Assembly (NCBI GenBank): GCA_021234155.1
Contig: JAJEKV010000062.1
Span: 6,418,432 to 6,482,431 of the forward strand
DNA: 64,000 bases
Direction: 5' to 3'
Origin: Isoetes taiwanensis
Taxonomy: Eukaryota > Streptophyta > Lycopodiopsida > Isoetales > Isoetaceae
Shown here: positions 22,332 to 32,461 of the stretch, piece by piece
How positions within the stretch are numbered: position 1 is the stretch's first letter
Layout: every line of letters begins with the position of its first letter
The notes under the pieces: model-generated
Seen by the model: only the letters and a program-made list of their open reading frames with translations
What the model was told of the DNA's origin: nothing
The model's database searches: none
Position numbers and translations under genes: made by a program

Positions 22332-22990
22332 CCTCTGGAGGTGTAGCATTCGGAGCCGGAATTGAAGCACCAACAGTGCCATTTGGACCGGAAATTGCAT
22401 TTGCAGAGGCAGAAACAGAGTTTGAGCTTGCCACTTTATAATCCGCCTTTGCCTCGTTTCTCAATTGGGCCGTTTCAACTTGAGCCGGAAGCATTCTTGC
22501 AAGATCAAATAGAGCTTCTGCAACTTCCACTTCTTGATCTGAAATGGAAGCAGGAATCTACAGACAAAAACATTTCCGATTATGGAATTTTCTTTGAAGC
22601 CCGCAATTGCAACAACAAAGCGTGGCATTCTTCAAAAACAAGAAAAGCCATCTTCTGCAAAAGAGGAGGTATTTTGTCAGAAGGATTTGTGGGTGAGGAA
22701 ACTCAAAAAATTTTCGATCTTACTTACAGTTCTTCTGCCTGGTTTTGAAGCAGAAGAAGATGTGGGCACAGCAGCTGGCACCGGATTTGAAGAAGCTGGA
22801 GCTGGAAAATGGCGACGAGAAGAACTCACACTATGGGTCTCTTGGGGCCGCTTCAAAAACGCCGCAGAATCAACAAAACTATGAGGAAAAGCTTCCTAGA
22901 ATGCCGATTTTGAACGGAATAGAGATTTTTGTTACCTGACCGCAGTTTTCTTGGCACAACAGGCAGATCCGCCAAAATGCGCCAAACAGT
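22332..22990 (-). pseudogene. Fragment resembling TIME FOR COFFEE (TIC)
   Basis: Minus-strand exons: one ending PVVPRKLRS at donor 22936; 22878-22728 (contains FLKRP, then a Ser/Pro/Ala-rich stretch ending KPGRRT at a gtaagt donor); and 22557-22332, which starts in the same phase and reads IPASISDQEVEVAEALFDLARM before an Asn/Ala/Ser-rich tail and a gtatgc donor. The (V)PRK(A/L)RS motif followed by an E-(I/V)-EVAE-(V/A)-L block is what I know from N-terminal regions of plant TIC, a nuclear clock and stress regulator. Splice sites look intact but no further TIC exons follow before the endonuclease promoter. The piece is therefore a gene fragment, from partial duplication or transposon capture. 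The assignment is from memory of motifs. Confidence 0.4.
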
Positions 22991-23802
22991 CCATTCAATG
23001 AACTTAACCATCAGAAAAACCTAACCTATTGCCTTTGATTTTTTGCCAGTTGCCTTTGATTTTTTGCCATTGCTAATTCTTCCAAGTAGAATGTTCCAAT
23101 GGCACACAGACTCAAACCTCGTTTCCCAATGTAGAAACTTACTTGGCTCCATGATAATATAAAAGTATAGTTGCCATAAAATCGTTCTACACCTGTATAG
23201 GCTAATGAACAAGAGGTTGACCTACCTCCAATATATTTTTGATCAAATATATCTTTGGCAAGTCATACCTTTGAGATTATACATTGTTAAAAACTGGCTT
23301 CCTTTTGTGAAAAAAGACTATTTATTGTGATTTATATTCACTTTACAACCATTATCTTGCCTGGTGTTTCATTGTTCAAAACAACTTTAAAGAAGAAAAC
23401 CTTTGGAATCTTTAATTGTTCAAAATGACTTTAACGAAGAAACCCTTTGGAATCTTTAAAGCAAGCAGCAATATGCATGGCTACTTTTTAAGAAAGTCAA
23501 ATGTCAGTCCATACATTGAAGAAGTCCAAATGCATATTTTCATGGATTGAGGCATTTCACCTGGCTAGAATGGTTCCTATGAACTAAAGCATTTAGAAAG
23601 TAAGTCAAATACATTCTGCACACTTAAAGTTCACCTCTCATCTAAAGTATATATTCAAAAAACAAAGGGCAAATAACTACATCAATTACAAGTATTACAC
23701 TGTTAGACAAAATTCCAGCCAATGAGTGAGTCGGTAGAAGGACTTGGGTACTGCAAACAATTTTCTTTGCTGACTCACTTCTATACACATAGGCGATCAA
23801 GA
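22991..23802. other. Intergenic, nothing recognised
   Basis: Contains a short tandem repeat near 23380-23460 ('gttcaaaa(c/t)(a/g)actttaa(a/c)gaagaaa(a)cctttggaatctttaa', two copies). No gene seen. Confidence 0.45.
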
Positions 23803-23850
23803 AAGAGAAATGTTCGCGGCGGCCTGGCCGCCGCGATAAATTTCTTGTAA
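23803..23850 (+). repeat. GC-core hairpin element, copy 1
   Basis: CGCGGCGGCC, one T, then GGCCGCCGCG form a perfect 10-bp stem. Outer AT-rich arms ('agaaatgtt' and 'ataaatttct') extend the inverted repeat to nearly 48 bp. The same element occurs at 30729-30776 and, inverted, at 54821-54869. Confidence 0.7.
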
Positions 23851-24654
23851 AAATTACCCTTGGACGTTGGATGGGAGTTTCCTCTATATCTATCTATCTC
23901 ATAGGGTAGAGTGCACACCTAAGGCATAAGAGGAAATTCGTATTAAGTAATGTAACGGGACCCTCAAATTTCGCTGTAAAAAAATTTGGAGCTCTGTTTT
24001 TTCTTCAGATTTGAGCTACCGTGAAAGGAAAGAGGATCGTTCACAGGTTTCACAAGAAGCAGAGCCCAGGGTTTTTTGGGAACTAGAAATGAAGGCAAAG
24101 GTGAGTCGTTGGAAGAATCAGCGCAGACTTCTTTGGTCCAAAGGCTAAGCCAGATGATTCTGGTTAGTGTCATAAGGTTTGGAGCTTCTGCAAATTCAAA
24201 CTCTAATACTTAGCATTATAAAGTTTCTAGGCTCTGTAAATTTGGCTGAGGTGAAGCGATGAAAAAATCCCGAGCATCTCATGTTTTAGCAAGGCAGCAT
24301 CCGTCAAGTTCTAAAATAAGCCTAAAACTGTGTTCAGTTGAACCCATCTGGGTTACAGACTGTGAATCTGAAAACAATGCAATATAATCAGTACAATTGA
24401 AACAGAGGTGAGCAGAAAGGCAAAAAAGCTTCGGTTTTGGTCTTCTGAGGGGGGTAAATGTATCATAGAAATAGCCTGGCATGGACCTGCCTACATACAA
24501 GCATACATTTGCCCATTGAAGGATTCTAATTTAACCATTGAAGGAACCCATTGAAGAACACATATGAAACCAATGAAGAACTTGGAATGTGCCTGTCAAA
24601 AAGTAATGAATTTAATTATTTAATTAACAAAATCAGATTTCACACAAAATCAGT
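23851..24654. other. Intergenic, nothing recognised
   Basis: Short open frames only. A (TCTA)n run lies near 23886-23900. Confidence 0.45.
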
Positions 24655-25292
24655 GTGGAATCTATACGTGCCACCCATTTGCCACTCTTATTTAGACTAT
24701 TTATTGCACGATGTTTGGTATAGGTTGTGTCATGCTTACTCTCATGTTTCTTTCTGTTTGGATCGATACCATGTGTGCACCTTCTACTCTTCGTCTACTC
24801 TTCTTCTTTAACCTTCATGTCTTGCTGCATCTGGTTTGTCTCTTACACTGATGACACTATTAGGCAAAACGAATTAGGCATCGATTTCTATCGGGGCCCT
24901 ATTAGTGAGGAACTTTTCTTTGAGCTTAAAATGCCCAACGGTATGTTTACGTCTAGATGGCCTCATTGCACCTCCATGGAACTCAAGCGGGCATGCTTTT
25001 CAAATCCAAGTTTTGCAGCTATTCTTCGCGACTATGTGTTCTTATAAATGTGGTTGGCGTAGTAGAATTGCCTCGTTTTGCTCCATTTTCTATGTTGTAC
25101 CTGTCTTTCCTTGGCAGTTTTCTGGTGACCTCCCATGTACTCTCATCATGGGTTCAATGCCAGATGCCAAGCCCAATGGTACTCGCATTGAGAACTCCCT
25201 TTAAGATTGTGGTCAAGAGGTCGCAAATATTCTTTTATATATTTTCGTTTTTTATATGATTGCATGCCATTAGTCTTTCATAGGAAGAAGAG

Positions 25293-26935
25293 AGCGGGGG
25301 GAAGGAAGGAAGGAAGGTACTTTTATAGTCCACTTGAGACCAATCGGTCCTATGGGACCCAATACAAAACGCCGCAGGCGGATTATCGCCCGGATTAAAA
25401 CCCCCCCTGGCGAAGGGTTTTCGAGGGAAAACCGTGGGGCAAATCACCTGCCGACAAGCTATGCTAATCATATAAAATGCGTAAAACATCCCAATATATC
25501 TGATCATGCACCACCCCGTAGTGCCTAGTCACGGACGGCAAAGGGGGCAAAGGTGACCTCTCAGAAGTCCCGGTACCTCCGGATGTATGACCCCTGTGGC
25601 ACGTGTCCGACGGTGTGTTCATCGCAAATGCAAGGGCACATCCTACCGCACTCAAGGGAGCGTGATCCGCCCTGGGACCGGTGAACGCTGGGCAACTCTG
25701 GAAAGTGTGAGACTCATCCTCAATGGCACCCGTTTGACAGCACCGACAGAGAGCACATCTCGGCGGGACTCCCCAATCCACCGCCTCGCCTCGGCGCGAA
25801 GATGGTGGGCACCTCGCGAATGGAGGCAATGAGTCCAAGCTTTTTGGGGGCTCGGGAACGGTAGAGCCATGGGCCAAGACACACGGGTTGATGTGCTCCT
25901 TGTAATGGGCCATTTTGACTGCTCTAGAGCAATGGGGTCCCGAGCTTGCCAAGGAAACAAGCATCTAGGGTACTCCCAAGAGGCCGCCACGACGCACACA
26001 AGGCGCCTGAAATAGACGCATGATTCAGGTTCTCTGACGTTCCATCCGGCGAACCACCGATTCTTTTACCCTCCAACAGGCCTAAGCCGTGCGGACTCCA
26101 TGGCCACAAAGTAAGGGGTCTGCGGGGTTTCCAGCATCACCCATAGTAACCACTTCTCAAAATAGACGATGTGTCTATCAAGGGCCAGCTACCGGGGGCA
26201 AGAATCCCGCTTCCCCGCAGCTAGACCGATAGGGGACCGAAAGGTTTCACCCCAAGTGCCCGTGCCAAAAATGCCTTACTTTGACCGTCCAAGTCATTCT
26301 GTTCGCCAAAGAGACGGCGGGCCCCAAACCTCGACCCGCATGTATGGCGGTTCACCGACCGGTGCCCGAACAGATGTGACCGATGGCCCCAATCATATAG
26401 CTCGCCCGGTGACTGCTTGTTCGCAGATGGCATAAAGCGCCGGCCGGCCGTCATCACATAAGCGGATAGACGCCTCCTCCCAGAAAGCAGGAGGGGAACT
26501 CCACCCCTAGGTACTTGTAGGTGGGCGTGGCGCCCACAGCCGCCCCCCATATGTGAGTCTGCGGGAGGCATGGGGTGACGGAAGAGGATATGAGAACCAC
26601 CGGTCTTGCCGTATTTGACGCATGCGCATGTCAGTAGCCCCGACAAAATGTGTCTAGGGCATCCGTGTGAGATCGCATAGCTTCGGGGTGTGGGCCGGCC
26701 AGCCAACATCGCATAGATAGATGAGCCGGGGATGACCGTGCAAAAGTCGATGCCATCCCCCATGCTCGCAGAAGCCGTGGCTCTAACCGACAATGTAGAG
26801 GCCAAAAGTGTTTAGAGGGGCAACCCCCGGACCCCGATACTTCTTGGTGAATGCTTGTCGTCGGCACGCATCCCCGCCAAAACAACTCTCATACAACCTG
26901 TATATGGCATTCTGCACAGGTTGAGAAAAAAATGA
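25293..26935 (-). mobile_element. GC-rich degenerate LINE (RT end plus zinc-binding tail, CCTT-repeat 3' end)
   Basis: On the minus strand the sequence runs from RT palm remnants (about 26870-26640; 'HTDALDTFC' type helix) through TYKYLGVEF at about 26520, the usual end-of-RT motif. It then reaches a Cys-rich segment (C-x2-C ... DE-x-H ... C, reading CRCCQTG then DESHTFQSC) at about 25730. A 3' UTR follows, ending in a CCTT repeat (25303-25318 on the plus strand as GGAA). Several frameshifts split the coding part. GC content and CpG are far above the flanks, and the insertion is absent from the matching duplicated block near 37990. The 5' part is missing. Confidence 0.65.
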
Positions 26936-27399
26936 CGTACCAGATCTAAATAGAACCATTGCATTCTAAATATTGAGTCTTGTCTTCTTCACTTTAGCAC
27001 TATTCGTCTTGTTATATGTGCGTTTTTTTACTTCCAACTAAGTTTATTAGAGTATTGGTTTTGGCCAAGTATGGAGTTGGTGTTCATGTATCCTGCTTAT
27101 GATGCATTTCATGACATTGAAAGACAACCATTTGATCCCATTCAAACCCCTCATCCAACCTTGTGATGGCACGTGGCGTATATTCTTTTCAAGGAATGTT
27201 TATCTAACATATATAACTCTCCTATGAAAATTCCTTTGGCATATTCTTTTAAGATGCTTTCTTCTAAAGCCGCCACGTACCGTTCTGAGGAAAAAATAGA
27301 GCATTTAAAAATATGGGAAAAAAACCAAAAAATAGACGGATTTGAAGCGACCGCCTTTGTAAAATTTAGGGCTGCTTTTTCGCCTCGAAAGGCCCTGGG

Positions 27400-27997
27400 C
27401 AATCCATGAACTACTTAAGATCTTTTGTGCGGCTTTTGCCCCGCCGAGTGTGGGCTCTGCCGCCTACCGCCTGGCCCGGGCGGGTGGTTGTCCGGGCGCA
27501 TGGATCGGATGGCGCTCGGGAGGTAAAGATGGATGGGATGGCGCCGGTGAGCTTGGCGAGAGCGTGCTCGGCGTATGTGCCCGGAAGAGCATGCCCGATT
27601 GGTGGAGCGCTTTGGTGAGGAGGCACCTTCACGGGCGATTTCCCTGTGCGGTTTCTCGGCCCGCCTTCCCCGACTGGGCGTATTGGGCGCGTTGGGGCGC
27701 TCATTTCCAAAGACACCGGTGAAGAGGTTACGGTTCGGAGGCGTTTGGTGAAGTCCTGCCTGTTGGAGGTATGCTTATTGCTTCTTGCAATAGCATGGAT
27801 TTTTGGATGTGTAGTCATCCTGGCAACAGTTTTTTCCCAGGTGGTTTTTAATCTGGGCCATGGTGATTATGTTTTGTTCTGTGGGCGGCCCTTGTTGCAG
27901 TTAGGGACTTCGGTCCCGTCTTGTACTTGTGGTCCCATAACCCGATTGGGTTCCGAGGACATTAAAAGTTTCTTCCTTCCTTCCTTCCTTCTTTGCC
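27400..27997 (+). mobile_element. 3' end of a second CCTT-tailed LINE
   Basis: The last 110 bp ('tggtcccataacccgattgg', 'cattaaaagtttcttccttcc') match the 3' UTR of the minus-strand LINE at 25293-25420, and it ends in (TTCC)n at 27974-27990. Upstream to about 27400 the sequence is equally GC-rich and contains frames with no clear domain, so only a short 3' part of the element is present. Confidence 0.5.
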
Positions 27998-30728
27998 GAT
28001 TATTTTGATTGAGTTTTCGGGATTTGAAAAGCTTAAAAGTTTGTCTTCGTAGCAGCGGAATTTTTGTTCTTCTCAGAGGATGCGACATCAGGAAGAGTTT
28101 TTTCGTCGATTCATACCTTTTATCCAGATATGTTACTGGTTTTTGCATAGATCAAAGAGTATAATAGGCTCGATTATCGTCTGTTGTGTTCTTGCAAGCC
28201 CAGTTATTTGGACCTACGATGGGCCTTTTCTAGACTAAAAAGGTCGGATTTGGAAGTAGAGGAGAATGCCATGTGCTGCATTAACAGATGAAAATCTTCG
28301 CTTCCAAGGAAATTTTGCAGTGCGGTTTCTGCAGAGCAAAGGGTTGAGTCTGCGAGGCGATTCTGCTTCTGCGGTAATTCTTCTACGCCAGATTCTTAGC
28401 AAATGTCGTGAATCTCTAAGGGGCTTTGATGATCACTCCGGGACAAAATGTAAGTTTTTGCTCATGCATTTTTAACTATTTCGGCTTTTGCATGTCTTCC
28501 ACAGATTGATACTCATTTTCATATGGAACAGGCTCTGGTTGTTTATGTTTATGAGTATAGCAGCATGGTTCTTTCTGGTTCAAAGCTCTGTTGCCAGTTT
28601 CGTTTTACAGCCCCCCTCCTAACGTGGCACAGATCCACACCATACAATCTGAAAATCAAGGGCTCAGATGCATGCCACATCAGAGGGGGGCTGCAAACCG
28701 AAAACTAGCCGCTTCTCTTTTGGCGTCAGCGAGATGACAAAGCATCTCCAATCAGCAGCTGTGGCAAACGTAGCTATTTTTTATTTTCCTAATAATTTGA
28801 AACGGAATAGATCAGGGTTTGCGTGCTTCGATTCACATAGGATGTTACTCCAGAGCATAAATCTCAGAATGAATGAAGAGGTGAAGGCAGAAATTGGAGA
28901 TGGTGCCTTATTTTTCATTCAATGTTGGAGAAATCCTCCCAGACGCAATTGGAGGATCCAGTAATAGAATTGAAAAGCTCACTTAATCTGTCAGACTCAG
29001 TAGCACAAAATGTGGCATCAAAGTGTGAAGTTCAGAGAGTATAACTCTACTCTGGATCTGGGTCTGCAGCTTGGACCTTGATCGGATGTTCTGCTCCTTT
29101 GATTTATGAGAAAGGAGATCTTACTTCTATGCCGTTTTGGTTTTCAAGTTTGAAGCTTTTATGCAGGGGCTGGCTCAATTTTTACATCTAAGGCATAGGG
29201 CCATATGCCTCACAGCTACTCAGTCTTACCAGATGATGCCAGAGTGTAGAAGCATGGCGCAATCATCCGTAACATGTGGTGCCATCATTGCATCATGGTA
29301 AGTAGCTGCCATTTATTCTATTATATTTTCAAGAGATGAAATTAGAAGGTATGAAACGAAATGACGCAATATTTACTAGTTTTCTTGCTGCATGCAACCA
29401 TGAAGGGTTAGTGAATGAAGGTTATTATTGGATGAAGCAGTAATTCTTTAATTGGTCCTTCTATTTGTCTCACAAGCTATTAGTGTCTCTCTTACTATTT
29501 TGCTTGCAAGAAATATCCAATCCAACTTTGCTGGTGTTCCGCATGGGTACATATTGTTATGATTTTATGAAATTGTTTGGATCTGATTAAGGATACACAT
29601 TCCTTACTCTCTCTCTTTGCTGAAGGAAATAGAAGTATGAACATATGAAACGTGAAAGGTTCGTACTAAATGCTTCTGATTTCTTTTGTACAGGAAAATA
29701 AAATGTGTTTGCCAGTTTTTGGAATCACATCACATCATGGATTATAGTCTTCTACTGGGTCTCCGAGATACCAACAAGACAAGTTTTGGAAATGGTATAT
29801 ATTACTATTATGACTGCAATTTTTAAGAGGAGCATGAATGCATAATTAACTATAAACCTGTGTTGACAAACTTGCAAAATGTCTATCTGTTTGATAGTTT
29901 GGGAATTTGTGATTGGCCTGTAATTGTTACTGGTTGTAATTCTTAAGGAATAGGGAATGTTTAAGGAAGTTTGCCTCATTCAGATTGAATTGAATTGAAT
30001 ACTGACAATCCGCCAGATTATACCAAAACAACCATTGTAATTCATTTACTAGGTGAGCTTTAATAACGTGGCAATTTATAGGTGTGAATTTGCCAAACTA
30101 TTGGGTATGGTTGTTTTGTACTATATGCAGAATTAATTTTGAGACACCTAGAAGAGTGCCTTGGATATCTTTATATCCAAGAAGATTGATATTGGAAATT
30201 TTACACACTTAGGTAGACTATTGGATATCCACAGAAATTAAGATCCAGATTTTTGACAAATTTCTTTCGCTAAAATGTTTCTTTTTGTTAAGATATGCAC
30301 GTGTGTGTATCTAGCTTCTCATATACCCATTGGGAACAGAATATGGTATTACAAACCCGTGGAAGAAAATGAAGATAATAAAACAATAAATAACTCTAGG
30401 CAATTCATACCCTTTGCTTCCTTTCTTATTAGGGTTGGGGTTAAGTTACAATCAATGAGCATCTATGTCCTTATGCCAACCTTCAGTCATGTCTTCTCAG
30501 GCATCCATTTAATGGAGAAATAATGAATTGTCTAAGATTTATCGTTCTTTACAGTTTAATACCTTTCATGGAACCTCTCAAACCTCCTAATGTTGAGTGT
30601 ATGTTTTGGACCAAATAGATAAAAGAAAAAAAGTTGATACACCCCAACATCTACAACCTTCTTTTAGAAAATTGACAGCATAGAAGAAGCAACTCAAATA
30701 GATACAAGTGGACTTTACACCAAGGAAA
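27998..30728. other. Long stretch without a recognised gene
   Basis: Moderate GC until about 29000, AT-rich after. Open frames at 28266-28475 and 28668-28964 match nothing I know. The stretch lies inside the 3.5-kb insertion that separates blocks 2 and 3 of the segmental duplication, so it is probably part of a mobile element whose coding region I cannot identify. Confidence 0.4.
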
Positions 30729-30776
30729 AAGAGAAATGTTCGCGGCGGCCTTGGCCGCCGCGATAAATTTCTTGTA
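30729..30776 (+). repeat. GC-core hairpin element, copy 2
   Basis: CGCGGCGGCC, TT, GGCCGCCGCG with the same outer arms as copy 1. Immediately to its right, homology with the second segmental copy resumes ('aataactttgaag'). At the matching position there (38300-38320) the GC core is absent. Confidence 0.7.
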
Positions 30777-31010
30777 GGAATAACTTTGAAGAATAGGAAT
30801 GTTGTTAGCAACATACTTGAAAAAACACGCAAAAGCAAGGGGAATAGAAGAAAAAAGCACCTAAACCATAGATCTTAAATTGGCGCTACAATACTCCAGT
30901 AAGAACATAAAGAATAAAACAAGATGCTTTAAAACACATATTGATTGACACCAAGTAATTTAAGTTGAAAGAAACTGCAGCGCCACAACAGACGGTCTAT
31001 TGTTCTTAAA

Positions 31011-32380
31011 AGTTGTTCTTAGCTTTTGTTCAAGTCTATTCTTGAAGTTTAACCATAGATTACCCTGTTGTTCTGCTAAGAAAAATGGAGTTACGAGAGC
31101 TCTGCAGCAAAGGTATACTGAGGCAGTGTGCAGAGGCACACCATTTTTTCTGTGCTTTCTTGGCAAGGCACAGGGCAACTACTCTTTCTGAAGCTTTTAT
31201 TGAAGGAATATGTAGTTTAATCCATAGCTTAGTCTATTGCTGAAACTATAGTTTAATCTGTTGCTTGTTGCTAGACGTTTGGTCTCACCGGGTTCAACTC
31301 CTTGGCCATTTAAGTTTTAGTAAAACTAAATCGGTAAAGTTTTTAGAATGCAAGTAAACTTTCAGAATGCAGGTAAGAAATTCGTAAAAAAACTAGAATG
31401 CGGCCAAGGAAACTTTTAGAGAAAGGAGACACAATACGTGGCAGCCTCTCATTGGCAGATAAGCCATAATTAATTCTAATCAAACTTTACATAATAAGAA
31501 ACGGCTGTGAGCGGATGTTTTGCCATTGAAACAGTATGGTGAGTCACGAAGCAATGAGGCGGCTATTTCGCCGGTGAAATAGCAAGCTCGAGCCATTTCT
31601 TTACATAAAATATCAGGGAAGCGGCATTTCAGCCCGCCAAACATGTGCTTCATGTTTAACAAGGTTGTCTTTGTTTATCAGCCACCCGAGAAGGCATAGT
31701 AGAAGACTGGGGAATCATACAAGAAGTTTGCGTAACAAAAGATTGGAAAATCATTTACATGCATGCCATGTGTTTCTACTATATTGTTTTGTCTACCACT
31801 TCATAAGCTTTTTTGGCTGGCCAAACATGTAACTGACATAGCTCCAATTATAGGATATGGCATTTAAGGGGCAAATGATATGCGCATCAGTCTTACTTAG
31901 CCAGTCATATAAAAGTTGTTCTTTCAAAAATCTTCAGACAATGGCTCAACATAAAAAACGACATCCTAGTAGGCTATGATTGTTGTATGGTATTGTATTC
32001 AAAATAGTAGTTCTTATCATGTGAGAGGAGCTTAAGTGGTTGTTGCTATTCTGGGCGTTGTTTGTGGTTTTTATATGGCATGCTCATGGCAAATTTTGCA
32101 GAGGTCTATATTTGGAAGGCTTGCACCCTTTTCGTGGGCACGTTTTGTGAGGCAGATAGCTTGAAGGATGTGCATGGGCCAGATGCACAGAAGAGGCAGA
32201 GGCCACATCGTAGACCTTGAATTCGTGCTCAGTCAGATGCATGCAGATCTACTGCGAGCGGATGCAAGAGCTCCAGAGGATCAGCCTTGACCAGTATTTG
32301 ATGCAAAGTGATCAGCATCAAGGAGAATTCGGGATGCAGAATTTTGGTGAGCATGCTTTCCTTTAATCTTCATCTCTATG
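31011..32380. other. No gene recognised
   Basis: Includes block 4 of the segmental duplication (31440-31650). The remainder shows no supported feature. It may include the 5' flank of the Replitron-like element that follows. Confidence 0.4.
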
Positions 32381-32385
32381 TGTGT

Positions 32386-32425
32386 ATATATGTGCATGTG
32401 TGTGTGTGTGTGTGCATGCGTGCAG
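32386..32425 (+). repeat. (TG)n microsatellite
   Basis: Alternating TG/TA tract ending in 'gtgcatgcgtgcagg', just upstream of the Replitron-like frame. Confidence 0.8.
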
Positions 32426-32461
32426 GCCGTTTTGTTGGTCCCACTAGAGGAGGGTTGAAAA

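Larger units (their letters stand above)
24655..31650 (+). repeat. Segmental duplication, copy 1 (interrupted)
   Basis: Four blocks here match, in the same order and orientation, four blocks in 36932-40430: 24655-25292 with 36932-37690 (plus 37979-37996), 26940-27200 with 38045-38310, 30775-31010 with 38310-38530, and 31440-31650 with 40230-40430. The first copy is interrupted by a LINE (25292-26935) and by 3.5 kb at 27203-30770. Divergence is visible by eye but long runs are identical. I recognise no gene in the duplicated unit. Confidence 0.65.

Noticed and set aside
25587-26435. Plus-strand frames in the GC-rich block
   Set aside because: They are antisense to the degenerate LINE whose minus-strand motifs (TYKYLGVEF, C-x2-C...H...C) are recognisable.
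27411-27818. 135-codon minus-strand frame
   Set aside because: GC-rich DNA leaves frames open by chance; the plus strand here leads into a LINE 3' UTR.
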